A program made the translations under genes and the position numbers. The notes under the pieces are model-generated. The model had not been told where the DNA came from, searched no databases, and worked only from the letters and a program-made list of their open reading frames with translations. DNA of 5,965 nt from Actinomycetes bacterium (GTDB taxonomy: Bacteria; Actinomycetota; Actinomycetes; Actinomycetales; Cellulomonadaceae). Shown here one piece after another: positions 1 through 5,965 of the stretch. Location of the stretch: NCBI GenBank assembly GCA_023388235.1, contig JAEWGQ010000071.1:1-5965 (forward strand). Direction: 5' to 3'. Positions within the stretch are counted from its first letter, which is position 1. Every line of letters starts with the position of its first letter.

Positions 1-16
1 CTCGCGGCCGGTGCGG

Positions 17-625
17 TCAGGCCGGGTCCTCGCCCGTCCGGGGCCGGGGGAGCGGCGGGCGCGGGGCGGGGCGCTCGGCCTCGTGCGCCCGGGCCTCGTG
101 GCCGACCTCGGCGAGCGCGGTCGGCACGGTCGCCGTCCCCGTGAACACGAACAGCTTGTACCCCGCGTACCGGACGATCGTGCCGAGCGCGATGCCGACG
201 ACGTTCGCGACGTTGTCCGCCACCGGGCCCGCGAGCCCGAGCACCTGGTGCCAGAACGCGAGCGTCCCGACGGTGATCCCGATGCCCAGGACGTTGATCG
301 CGGTGAACAGCCCGAGCTCCCGCCCGCGGCGCGAGGTGCGGCTGCTGGCGAACGTCCAGTGCCGGCTGCCGAGCCACGACACGAGCGTCGCGAGCAGCAC
401 CGCGACGACGCGCGCCGTCAGCGGCTTGCCGTGCAGCAGGTCGACGGGGCCGAAGCGCAGCAGGTTGTACGTGCCCATGTCCACGACGAACGCCACGGCC
501 CCGACCGAGCTGAACCGCGCGAGCTCGAGGGCGCGGTCCCGGAGGGACGCGCGGGGACGCCCGGGGCGGCCCGCGGGTGCGGGGCCTCGCGGGGCCACGA
601 GGCCGGGGGAGCCGGTGGAGGTCAC
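17..625 (-). CDS. GtrA-family small polytopic membrane protein
   Basis: This 202-residue protein belongs to the GtrA/DPMS-like family of four-helix membrane proteins. Members are thought to move or help flip polyprenyl-phosphate-linked sugars for glycosylation of surface polymers; the substrate here is unknown. Visible hallmarks are [20 protein letters not shown] at about residues 38-56 (helix 1), a second hydrophobic span at about 71-86, the family signature SRHWTF (87-92), a third helix at about 105-125, and the closing stretch [20 protein letters not shown] (142-161). The family core is about 120-130 residues. The rest is a Pro/Arg-rich N-terminal tail (1-30) and a Pro/Glu/Arg-rich C-terminal tail (about 165-202), both probably cytoplasmic. 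GTG at 625-623 is chosen because it directly precedes the conserved region and lies 6 nt after a TACCCT -10 hexamer, implying a leaderless mRNA; no Shine-Dalgarno is seen. It is divergent from purK. Family assignment is secure, substrate is not. Confidence 0.9.
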   Translation of the reverse strand: MTSTGSPGLVAPRGPAPAGRPGRPRASLRDRALELARFSSVGAVAFVVDMGTYNLLRFGPVDLLHGKPLTARVVAVLLATLVSWLGSRHWTFASSRTSRRGRELGLFTAINVLGIGITVGTLAFWHQVLGLAGPVADNVANVVGIALGTIVRYAGYKLFVFTGTATVPTALAEVGHEARAHEAERPAPRPPLPRPRTGEDPA

Positions 626-631
626 CGGCCG

Positions 632-637
632 AGGGTA
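632..637 (-). promoter_or_regulatory. Putative -10 element of gtrA-like gene (leaderless)
   Basis: On the minus strand the hexamer reads TACCCT, matching the actinobacterial housekeeping -10 pattern TAnnnT. Only 6 nt separate it from the GTG start at 625, so transcription should begin at or next to the start codon. No convincing TTGACA-like -35 is visible about 17 nt upstream. This is inferred from pattern and spacing only. Confidence 0.55.
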
Positions 638-662
638 GCCCGCGCGGCTGGGCGTCCGCTGT

Positions 663-695
663 CCGGGCGGTCCCGGCGCCGGCCGGGCCGCCCGG
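663..695. repeat. 14-bp palindrome in the gtrA/purK divergent promoter spacer
   Basis: Bases 663-670 (CCGGGCGG) pair with 688-695 (CCGCCCGG). Inside these, 672-677 pair with 682-687, leaving one unpaired T at 671 and a 4-nt centre (678-681). The total is 14 base pairs with a single bulge. The palindrome abuts the purK -10 hexamer at 696 and covers its -35 region. If both flanking genes are leaderless, it lies outside both transcripts. It would then act as DNA, for example as an operator shared by the divergent promoters, rather than as an RNA hairpin. High GC raises the chance background, but this length is still notable. Confidence 0.5.
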
Positions 696-701
696 TAGGC
701 T
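696..701 (+). promoter_or_regulatory. Putative -10 element of purK (leaderless)
   Basis: TAGGCT matches TAnnnT and ends 8 nt before the GTG at 710, so the predicted transcription start falls at or within 1-2 nt of the start codon. AT-containing hexamers are rare in this DNA, which makes the placement meaningful. No clear -35 is seen; the expected position is occupied by the palindrome at 663-695. The same hexamer recurs before the second acyltransferase (3810-3815). Confidence 0.55.
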
Positions 702-709
702 CGGCGCTC

Positions 710-1876
710 GTGGCAGCACCCGTGGTGGCAGTGGTCGGTGGTGGGCAGCTCGCCCGCATGATGGCGCCCGCGGCGACCGCGCTGGGCGTGCACCTGCGCG
801 TCCTCGTCGAGGACGCCGTGTCCTCGGCGGCGCAGGTCGTGGTGGACGCGCCCGTCGGCGCGGCGTCCGACCCGGTGGCGGTGGAGCGGCTCGTGGTGGG
901 CGCCGACGCGCTGACGTTCGAGCACGAGCACGTGCCCGGCGGGCTGCTCACCGAGCTCGTGGACCGCGGGGTGGCGGTGCACCCCGGCCCGGACGCGCTG
1001 GTGCACGCCCAGGACAAGATCGTCATGCGCACCCGCCTGACCGCCCTCGGCGTGCCGTGCCCGCGCTGGGCGCGCGTCGCCGGGCCCGCGGACCTCGAGG
1101 CGTTCCTGGCGGCGGGCGACGGCACGGCCGTCGTCAAGACCGCCCGGGGCGGCTACGACGGCAAGGGCGTCCGGGTGGTCCGGTCCGCCGACGGGGCCGA
1201 CGACTGGTTCGCCGCCGCCGCGGACGGCACGGGCGCGCCGCTGCTCGCGGAGGAGCGCGTGCCGTTCACCCGCGAGCTCGCCGCGCTCGTCGCGCGCACC
1301 CCGTCCGGCGAGGTCCGCACCTGGCCGGTCGTGGAGTCCGTGCAGCGCGACGGCGTGTGCGCCGAGGTGGTCGCGCCCGCGCCGGGGCTGGACCCGCGGA
1401 CCGCCGCGGCGGCGGAGCGGATCGCCCGCGAGGTCGCCGAGGGCCTCGGCGTCACCGGCGTGCTCGCCGTCGAGCTGTTCGAGGTCGCCGACCCCGACGG
1501 CGGCGCGCCGCGGGTGCTCGTGAACGAGCTCGCCATGCGGCCGCACAACTCCGGCCACTGGACCATCGACGGCGCGGTGACCAGCCAGTTCGAGCAGCAC
1601 CTGCGGGCGGTGCTCGACCTGCCGCTCGGCGCGACCGACGCGCGCGCCCCGTGGACCGTCATGGCCAACGTCCTCGGCTCGACCCGCGCGGTGCTCACCG
1701 ACGGGCTCGCCGAGGTCGCCGCGCTCGACCCGGGCGCGAAGGTGCACCTGTACGGCAAGGGCGTCCGCCCCGGCCGCAAGCTCGGGCACGTGACCGTCGC
1801 CGGCGACGACCTCGCGGACGTGCGCCGCCGGGCCGTCGCGGCAGCCGCCGTGCTGCGCGGCGACGACCCCGCGTGA
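710..1876 (+). CDS. purK: 5-(carboxyamino)imidazole ribonucleotide synthase PurK
   Basis: PurK is the ATP-grasp enzyme of de novo purine synthesis that converts AIR, bicarbonate and ATP to N5-CAIR, the substrate of PurE. It is cytosolic. The 388-residue product is a normal length for the family. The N-terminal Rossmann-like domain begins [17 protein letters not shown] (residues 5-21), with [11 protein letters not shown] at 66-76. The ATP-grasp domain shows [17 protein letters not shown] (141-157), the lid/adenine region [13 protein letters not shown] (178-190), and the acidic metal-binding pair as VELFE (254-258) and [16 protein letters not shown] (272-287), the last being the PurK signature. 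The C-terminal domain carries [17 protein letters not shown] (347-363). GTG at 710 is chosen because it sits 8 nt after a TAGGCT -10 hexamer; an in-frame GTG at 722 is possible but lies too far from it. The purK stop at 1874-1876 precedes purE by 23 nt, so the two are surely co-transcribed. Confidence 0.96.
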   Translation: MAAPVVAVVGGGQLARMMAPAATALGVHLRVLVEDAVSSAAQVVVDAPVGAASDPVAVERLVVGADALTFEHEHVPGGLLTELVDRGVAVHPGPDALVHAQDKIVMRTRLTALGVPCPRWARVAGPADLEAFLAAGDGTAVVKTARGGYDGKGVRVVRSADGADDWFAAAADGTGAPLLAEERVPFTRELAALVARTPSGEVRTWPVVESVQRDGVCAEVVAPAPGLDPRTAAAAERIAREVAEGLGVTGVLAVELFEVADPDGGAPRVLVNELAMRPHNSGHWTIDGAVTSQFEQHLRAVLDLPLGATDARAPWTVMANVLGSTRAVLTDGLAEVAALDPGAKVHLYGKGVRPGRKLGHVTVAGDDLADVRRRAVAAAAVLRGDDPA

Positions 1877-1889
1877 CCCGCGACCTCCC

Positions 1890-1894
1890 GGAGG
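1890..1894 (+). promoter_or_regulatory. Shine-Dalgarno of purE
   Basis: GGAGG lies 5 nt before the ATG at 1900 and decides the purE start. It is the only strong ribosome binding site in the window, as expected for an internal cistron while the unit-first genes look leaderless. An in-frame GTG at 1873, overlapping the purK stop as GTGA, is the competing start and has no such site. Confidence 0.75.
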
Positions 1895-1899
1895 TGGAG

Positions 1900-2439
<540 letters not shown>

Positions 2440-2467
2440 CCCCCGGGCAGGTCCCCGGCCCCGGGGG
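2440..2467 (+). terminator. GC hairpin after purE, probable terminator
   Basis: CCCCCGGG (2440-2447) and CCCGGGGG (2460-2467) form a perfect 8-bp stem with a 12-nt loop, starting at the first base after the purE stop. Only TT follows, so it lacks the U-tract of a classic intrinsic terminator. High-GC actinobacteria often have such tract-less hairpins. Its position fits the end of the purKE transcript, before the separate promoter at 2567. Confidence 0.5.
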
Positions 2468-2499
2468 TTCCTGAGGGTCGCGGGGGTCGGCCGGACGGG

Positions 2500-2544
2500 T
2501 CGTCGAGGTCTCGTCGAGGCGTCCCGGCGGCCCGGCGCTCGACG
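2500..2544. repeat. Direct and inverted repeats upstream of the first acyltransferase
   Basis: TCGTCGAGG occurs at 2500-2508 and again at 2511-2519, an 11-bp period, about one helical turn. The second copy contains CGTCGAG (2512-2518), which is inverted as CTCGACG at 2538-2544. The cluster lies just upstream of the presumed promoter at 2548-2572 and could be a regulator site; no known operator is recognised. The rest of the 140-bp purE/acyltransferase spacer shows no gene. Confidence 0.35.
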
Positions 2545-2566
2545 GGCGGAACCTCCACGCCCCGCT

Positions 2567-2572
2567 TAGCGT
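2567..2572 (+). promoter_or_regulatory. Putative -10 element of first acyltransferase (leaderless)
   Basis: TAGCGT matches TAnnnT and ends 7 nt before the GTG at 2580, again predicting a leaderless mRNA. A GGAACC at 2548-2553 resembles the -35 of SigE-type ECF promoters, with CGTC at 2570-2573 as a weak partner 16 nt further on. Housekeeping control by TAGCGT is the simpler reading. Confidence 0.5.
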
Positions 2573-2579
2573 CGAACGG

Positions 2580-3812
2580 GTGACGACCACTGCGCCGACC
2601 CGGACGACCCCCGGCCCCGCGCCCGCCGCCACCCCGGACGGGCGCGCGGGAGCACGCCCCCCGCGCCTCGCCGCGCTGGACGGCCTGCGGTTCCTGGCCG
2701 CCCTCGGCGTGCTTGCGTACCACTTCACGACCCGGCAGACCGACGCCTGGGGCCGCGACCTCGCCGAGGTGGCGCCCGCGGTGTCCTCCTGGGCCGTGTA
2801 CACCTCGCTGGGCCCCGAGCTGTTCTTCGTCATCAGCGGCTTCGTCATCCTCATGACCGCGTGGGGCCGGTCCGTGCCCGACGTCATCGGCTCGCGGGTC
2901 GGCCGGCTGTACCCGGGCTACTGGGTGGCGGTGCTGGCGACCGGCGGCCTGCTGCTGCTCGTGTGGCCGGGCAAGGAGATCACCGGCGACCAGGTGCTGG
3001 TGAACCTCACGCTGCTGCAGAGCCTGTTCGACGTGGGTCACGTCGACGGCGTGTACTGGACGCTCTGGGTCGAGCTGCGGTTCTACCTGCTGATCGCCGT
3101 GTTCGCGGCGTTCGGGATCACGCGGCGCCGCGTGCTGTGGTTCGCGGCGCTGTGGCCCGCCGCCGCGATGCTCGCCCGCACGCTCGGCATGACCGACGCC
3201 GTGACGTGGCTCGTCGCCCCGTACGCCCCGCTGTTCGCCGCCGGGATGGCGCTGTACGTCATCCACCGCACCGGGCACGCGGTCGTCCCGTGGCTGCTGG
3301 TCGCGGGCAACGCCGCCCTGGCGACGGCCGCGCTCGTGCCCGCGCGGATGGCGTCGCTCGGCACGAACTCCGTGGTCGCCCCGCAGGCGGGGCTGCTGAC
3401 GGCGTCGCTGCTCGCCTGCGTGGCGCTCGTCGCGCTCGTGACCCTCACGCCGGTCGGCCGGTGGCGCTGGGCCGGGCTGACGGCGGCGGGTGCGCTGACG
3501 TACCCGCTGTACCTGACGCACGAGTACTGGGGCCTGTGGGTCGTGCACCTGCTGGCGGGCCGCGCGCCCGTGGCGGTGGTGCTGGCCGCGGCGCTCGCGG
3601 TGTCGCTCGCCCTGGCGTGGGTCATCCACCGCTGGGTCGAGCGGCCGTTCGGGCCGCGGCTGCGCCGGGCGACCACCGCCGGGTGCGAGCGGCTGGCGCA
3701 GGCCGTCACCGGTGCCGTGCGCGCCGTCCGTGCCCGCTACGAGACCGGCACGGCGCCGGCGTCCCGCGCGGGCGGACGGACGTCCGCGAGGACGGTGCCC
3801 GGCACCCGTTAG
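2580..3812 (+). CDS. Acyltransferase-3 family membrane protein (OafA/YrhL-like)
   Basis: This 410-residue polytopic protein belongs to the acyltransferase-3 family, whose members transfer acyl groups (often acetyl from acetyl-CoA) across or at the membrane onto lipopolysaccharide, peptidoglycan, exopolysaccharide, antibiotics or lipids. The substrate here cannot be told. Family landmarks are in order: LAALDGLRFLAALGVLAYHF (residues 30-49) with conserved Arg37 and likely catalytic His48; LGPELFFVISGFVILM (77-92); the RVGRLYPGYWV segment (106-116); VYWTLWVELRFYL (158-170), equivalent to the usual WSLxxExxFY; LTYPLYLTHEYWG (306-318); and HRWVERPFGPRLRR (350-363). About ten hydrophobic spans fill the region 33-350. 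There is no C-terminal SGNH hydrolase domain; the protein ends in a charged, Arg/Ala-rich cytoplasmic tail (about 360-410). GTG 2580 is supported by the TAGCGT hexamer 7 nt upstream and a short Thr/Pro/Ala-rich N-tail. Its TAG stop forms part of the next -10 element. Confidence 0.92.
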   Translation: MTTTAPTRTTPGPAPAATPDGRAGARPPRLAALDGLRFLAALGVLAYHFTTRQTDAWGRDLAEVAPAVSSWAVYTSLGPELFFVISGFVILMTAWGRSVPDVIGSRVGRLYPGYWVAVLATGGLLLLVWPGKEITGDQVLVNLTLLQSLFDVGHVDGVYWTLWVELRFYLLIAVFAAFGITRRRVLWFAALWPAAAMLARTLGMTDAVTWLVAPYAPLFAAGMALYVIHRTGHAVVPWLLVAGNAALATAALVPARMASLGTNSVVAPQAGLLTASLLACVALVALVTLTPVGRWRWAGLTAAGALTYPLYLTHEYWGLWVVHLLAGRAPVAVVLAAALAVSLALAWVIHRWVERPFGPRLRRATTAGCERLAQAVTGAVRAVRARYETGTAPASRAGGRTSARTVPGTR

Positions 3813-3815
3813 GCT
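3810..3815 (+). promoter_or_regulatory. Putative -10 element inside the stop codon of the first acyltransferase
   Basis: TAGGCT (TAnnnT) starts with the TAG stop of the upstream gene and ends 6 nt before GTG at 3822. It is identical to the purK hexamer. Spacing predicts a transcript starting at GTG 3822, which opens the mini-ORF 3822-3878 rather than the acyltransferase frame. No clear -35 is seen. Read-through from the upstream gene is an alternative source of the downstream mRNA. Confidence 0.45.
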
Positions 3816-3821
3816 TCCCGC

Positions 3822-3878
3822 GTGGTGAGTCCGGCCGTGCCCCGCCGGCGTGCGCGCCGTCGGCGAGCCGTCCGGTGA
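3822..3878 (+). CDS. Putative leaderless Arg-rich leader peptide (18 codons)
   Basis: The reading frame from GTG 3822 gives an 18-residue peptide, VVSPAVPRRRARRRRAVR, with eight arginines, seven of them within one eight-residue stretch, including one CGA codon. Its TGA stop (3876-3878) overlaps the GTG start of the following acyltransferase (3875-3877) as GTGA, the arrangement that allows translational coupling. The GTG lies 6 nt after a TAGGCT hexamer. Within it, 3842-3850 and 3855-3863 form an 8-bp hairpin with one C/T mismatch and a TGCG loop. Leaderless short ORFs upstream of genes are common in actinobacteria and some act as attenuators. A role here, perhaps sensing arginine or slow decoding, is inference. 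Alternatively the ORF is chance, or a one-base indel has split it from the acyltransferase frame. Confidence 0.35.
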   Translation: MVSPAVPRRRARRRRAVR

Positions 3879-4960
3879 GCTCCGCGTCCCCGGCCTCGGT
3901 CGTCCTCGGCACCGAGCGCCGCACGAACAACTTCGACGCGCTGCGCCTGCTCGCCGCGTTCGCCGTCGTCGTCGGGCACGCCGCCGTGCTGCGCGGCGCA
4001 CCCGAGCACGCGCCGGCGGTGTTCGGCATCCACGTGCACGTGCTCGGCGTCGCGGTGTTCTTCGCGATCAGCGGCTGGCTCATCACGGGGAGCTGGGAGC
4101 GGTCGCGCTCCGTGCCGCAGTTCGTGGTCTCGCGGGCGCTGCGGATCCTGCCGCTGCTCTGGGTCGTCGTCGGGCTGTCGGTCGCCGTGCTCGGCCCGCT
4201 GCTCACGGACCTGCCGGCGGGGGAGTACCTGCGGTCCGGGCAGACCTGGGCCTACCTGCGCAACCTCGTCCTGCTGCCGGCCGACGGGCTGCCCGGCGTG
4301 TTCGCGGACGTCCCGTACCCCGGCGTGGTGAACGGGTCGGTGTGGACCCTGCGCGCCGAGGTGGTCTGCTACGCCGTCGTGCTCGCCGCCGGGCTGGTCG
4401 CCGTGGCGCTGCGGGGACGCTGGCAGACCGTGCTGCTCGCGGCGCTCGGCACCGGGTCGGTCGCGCTCGTGGAGCACGGCGAGGTGCGGCTGCTCGGGTC
4501 CAGCCTGACCGCGGCCGCCGGCACGTGGATCTACTTCTCGGTCGCCGCCCTCGTGCGCCTGCACCTGCCGCGGCGCGCGCTGCGGGCCGACGCCGCCGTG
4601 GTCGCCCTCGCGGCGTGGGGGCTGGCGTCGCTCGCCGGGGAGGCGTGGGCGGTCCGCGCGTCCTGGCTGGCGCTGCCGTACGTCGTGCTGGTCGTCGGCC
4701 TGCGCGGCTGGCCCGTCGCGCGGGACGCCGCGCGGTTCGGGGACCTGTCGTACGGCCTGTACCTGTTCGCGTTCCCGGTGCAGCAGGTCGTCCTCGAGCT
4801 CGCGCCCGCGCACCCCGCCTGGGTCGACGTCGCCGTCGTCACGACGGTGTGCCTCGCGCTCGCCTACGGCTCCTGGCACCTCGTGGAGCGGCCGGCGCTC
4901 GACCTGCGCACGCGGCTCCCGTGGTTCAGCCGGCCGCAGGAGCCCGCGGCCCGCGCCTGA
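3875..4960 (+). CDS. Acyltransferase-3 family membrane protein, second copy
   Basis: This is a 361-residue member of the same membrane acyltransferase family as its upstream neighbour, but clearly divergent from it. Substrate is unknown; O-acylation of a surface glycan or lipid is the usual role. Landmarks are NNFDALRLLAAFAVVVGHAAV (residues 18-38) with Arg24 and likely catalytic His35; LGVAVFFAISGWLITGSW (57-74); FVVSRALRILPLLWVVV (83-99); VNGSVWTLRAEVVCYAVVL (152-170), the WSLxxE equivalent; DLSYGLYLFAFPVQQVV (290-306); and WHLVERPAL (334-342). About nine to ten hydrophobic spans are visible and there is no SGNH domain. Unlike its neighbour it lacks the His after the LYL motif, having Ala-Phe-Pro. 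GTG 3875 is the only plausible in-frame start near the conserved core. It has a weak GGCGAG 7 nt upstream and overlaps the stop of the mini-ORF 3822-3878. The gap to the previous gene is 62 nt. Confidence 0.9.
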   Translation: MSSASPASVVLGTERRTNNFDALRLLAAFAVVVGHAAVLRGAPEHAPAVFGIHVHVLGVAVFFAISGWLITGSWERSRSVPQFVVSRALRILPLLWVVVGLSVAVLGPLLTDLPAGEYLRSGQTWAYLRNLVLLPADGLPGVFADVPYPGVVNGSVWTLRAEVVCYAVVLAAGLVAVALRGRWQTVLLAALGTGSVALVEHGEVRLLGSSLTAAAGTWIYFSVAALVRLHLPRRALRADAAVVALAAWGLASLAGEAWAVRASWLALPYVVLVVGLRGWPVARDAARFGDLSYGLYLFAFPVQQVVLELAPAHPAWVDVAVVTTVCLALAYGSWHLVERPALDLRTRLPWFSRPQEPAARA

Positions 4961-5030
4961 CCCGCGGGGCTCGCGAGGCCGGCGGGGGTCGCCGGACCCG
5001 CGGGGATCAGCTGACCCGCGGGGCTCGCGC
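4959..5030. repeat. Four degenerate 18-bp tandem units between convergent genes
   Basis: Units lie at 4959-4976, 4977-4994, 4995-5012 and 5013-5030. Units 1 and 4 share 17 identical bases (GACCCGCGGGGCTCGCG); with flanking CT the match is 19 bp (4957-4975 and 5011-5029). Unit 3 keeps the first 11 bases (GACCCGCGGGG) and unit 2 matches at about 13 of 17. Units 1, 3 and 4 contain the self-complementary CCCGCGGG. The array begins in the acyltransferase stop codon and ends 5 nt before the LCP stop codon, filling essentially the whole convergent spacer. Confidence 0.65.
4979..4995. terminator. Possible bidirectional hairpin between convergent genes
   Basis: CCGGCG (4979-4984) and CGCCGG (4990-4995) form a 6-bp all-GC stem with a 5-nt GGGGT loop, midway between the two convergent stop codons. 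There is no U-tract on either side. Position argues for terminating both transcripts, but the hairpin is embedded in the tandem repeat and may be a by-product of it. Confidence 0.35.
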
Positions 5031-5035
5031 CCGCG

Positions 5036-5965
5036 TCAGGACGGGGTGCCGCCCACGACGCCCGGCGGCAGCGTCCCGTCCCGCACCTGCTCGAAGAACG
5101 TCGGCGTGGCGTCCGGGTCGAGGCGCACGGTCGACCCGATGCCGTCGCCGGGCCGGTAGTCGAGGTCGATGATCGGCGGGGTGCCGGTGACGCCGCCGGG
5201 GCCGGTCGCCGACCGGAACGCCAGCGCGAGCCGCCCCAGGTCCACGACGTCGGTGCCCTGGTCCAGCGTCAGCGCGTCCGTGCCGGCCCGCACGAGGGAG
5301 ACCTGCCGGCCCGGGTTCACCAGCGTCGCGGGGGAGGCCGCCGCCGACGTGATGCCCGAGATGACCTCCCGCTGCCGCTTCGCGCGGCCGATGTCGCCCT
5401 CCGGGTCCACGTACCGCATGCGCGCGAACATCAGGGCGGTGTTGCCGTCGGAGTCGTGGCAGCCGGGCGTCCACACCAGGCCGGTCATCGGGTCCGTGAC
5501 GTCGAGGTCGGAGCACAGCTCGACGCCGCCGAGCGCGTCGACGACACCCTCGACGCCGCCGAAGCCGACCTCGACGAAGTGGTCGACGGTCAGGCCCGTG
5601 AGCTGCTCCACGGTGGCGACGAGCAGCGCCGGCCCGCCCCACGCGTACGCGGCGTTGATCTTGCTCGAGTCGTACCCGGGGATCGCGACGAACGTGTCGC
5701 GGGGGATGCTGATGAGCGCCGCCGGGCCCTTCTCGGGCACCTGCAGCAGCATGATCGTGTCGGCGCGCGCGCCCGCCGTGCCGTCCTCCTCGCCCGGTGC
5801 GCGCTCGTCCGAGCCCGCGAGCAGGTACGTCGTCCCGGGGGTGTCCGCGGCGCCCGACAGCGCGTCGACGTGGCGCAGCCGGCCGTTGGCCCAGACCGCC
5901 AGGCCGATCGGCCAGGCGAGCGCCAGGACGAGGACGAGCGCGACGACGGAGAGCACGACGCGGCG
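5036..5965 (-). CDS. LytR-CpsA-Psr (LCP) family glycopolymer ligase, 5' end cut by window
   Basis: LCP proteins are membrane-anchored phosphotransferases that move wall glycopolymers (teichoic acids, capsule, arabinogalactan) from a lipid carrier to peptidoglycan outside the cell. Numbering from the GTG at 5956, one transmembrane helix spans about residues 1-22. The extracellular LCP domain follows: TYLLAGSDERA (43-53), the Arg/Asp motif ARADTIMLLQV (63-73), LISIPRDTFVAIPGY (81-95), KINAAYAWGG (99-108), VEQLTGLTVDHFVEVGFGG (116-134), VDALGGVELC (139-148), and FARMRYVDPEGDIGRAKRQR (177-196). These contain the Arg and Asp residues that bind pyrophosphate/Mg and lipid phosphate in the family. 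Cys148 and Cys166 could form a disulfide. The frame stays open to the window edge and codons before 5956 give Arg-Arg-Val, typical of the basic cytoplasmic segment ahead of the helix, so the true start is probably outside. It has no LytR_C domain; the stop is at 5036-5038. It converges on the acyltransferases, so it is separately transcribed. Confidence 0.93.
   Translation of the reverse strand, partial: RRVVLSVVALVLVLALAWPIGLAVWANGRLRHVDALSGAADTPGTTYLLAGSDERAPGEEDGTAGARADTIMLLQVPEKGPAALISIPRDTFVAIPGYDSSKINAAYAWGGPALLVATVEQLTGLTVDHFVEVGFGGVEGVVDALGGVELCSDLDVTDPMTGLVWTPGCHDSDGNTALMFARMRYVDPEGDIGRAKRQREVISGITSAAASPATLVNPGRQVSLVRAGTDALTLDQGTDVVDLGRLALAFRSATGPGGVTGTPPIIDLDYRPGDGIGSTVRLDPDATPTFFEQVRDGTLPPGVVGGTPS

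Noticed and set aside
1..16. Left edge after the GtrA-like stop codon
   Set aside because: Sixteen bases are too few to support any gene or terminator.
626..1789. N-terminal extension of the GtrA-like frame across purK
   Set aside because: The frame is open but reads antisense purK as Arg/His-rich sequence. The conserved protein and the TACCCT hexamer both point to GTG at 625.
2861..3874. N-terminal extension of the second acyltransferase back into the first
   Set aside because: The frame is open only as an out-of-frame Arg/Ala-rich reading of the first acyltransferase. Conserved family sequence begins after 3875.
3809..4879. Long minus-strand open frame opposite the second acyltransferase
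   Set aside because: Composition (Arg, Gln, Gly, Asp, His) is the typical antisense reading of a GC-rich membrane protein gene; no domain or start signal supports it.
5954..5956. GTG as the true start of the LCP gene
   Set aside because: It lies directly at the start of the transmembrane helix, has open frame with Arg codons up to the window edge, and no upstream signal can be inspected. It is kept only as a numbering origin.

Overview
The window is very GC-rich DNA (roughly three quarters G+C by eye) with GTG-dominated starts and strong third-position GC bias. It looks like chromosomal DNA of a high-GC actinobacterium. The gtrA/purK/purE order and the protein style suggest the Cellulomonas/Micrococcales neighbourhood, but that placement is inference.

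Layout from left to right. (1) A GtrA-family membrane protein lies on the minus strand (17-625). (2) An 84-bp divergent spacer follows, holding two back-to-back TAnnnT -10 hexamers and a 14-bp-stem palindrome. (3) purK (710-1876) and purE (1900-2439) form a plus-strand pair that carries out the two-step carboxylation of AIR to CAIR in purine synthesis. A GC hairpin sits immediately after purE. (4) Two plus-strand integral-membrane acyltransferase-3 (OafA/YrhL-type) genes lie at 2580-3812 and 3875-4960. Between them is a possible Arg-rich 18-codon leader ORF (3822-3878) whose stop overlaps the second gene's GTG. (5) A 75-bp convergent spacer is built of four degenerate 18-bp tandem units. (6) A LytR-CpsA-Psr (LCP) ligase lies on the minus strand (5036 to the right edge), with its 5' end cut off by the window.

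Functionally, a core purine module is embedded in a cell-envelope neighbourhood. GtrA proteins are linked to lipid-linked sugar movement or glycosylation, the acyltransferases to O-acylation of surface glycans or lipids, and LCP proteins to attaching glycopolymers to peptidoglycan. How these envelope genes cooperate is not shown by the sequence.

The most distinctive signal is how genes begin. All four putative transcription-unit starts visible here have a TAnnnT hexamer ending only 6-8 nt before a GTG codon, the hallmark of leaderless transcripts. The internal gene purE instead has a Shine-Dalgarno sequence. At the second acyltransferase the leaderless GTG is not in the acyltransferase frame but opens the Arg-rich mini-ORF. 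No mobile element, CRISPR array, tRNA or rRNA was seen. No clearly new multi-gene system is evident. The leader ORF, the tandem repeats and the purK palindrome are the parts worth testing.
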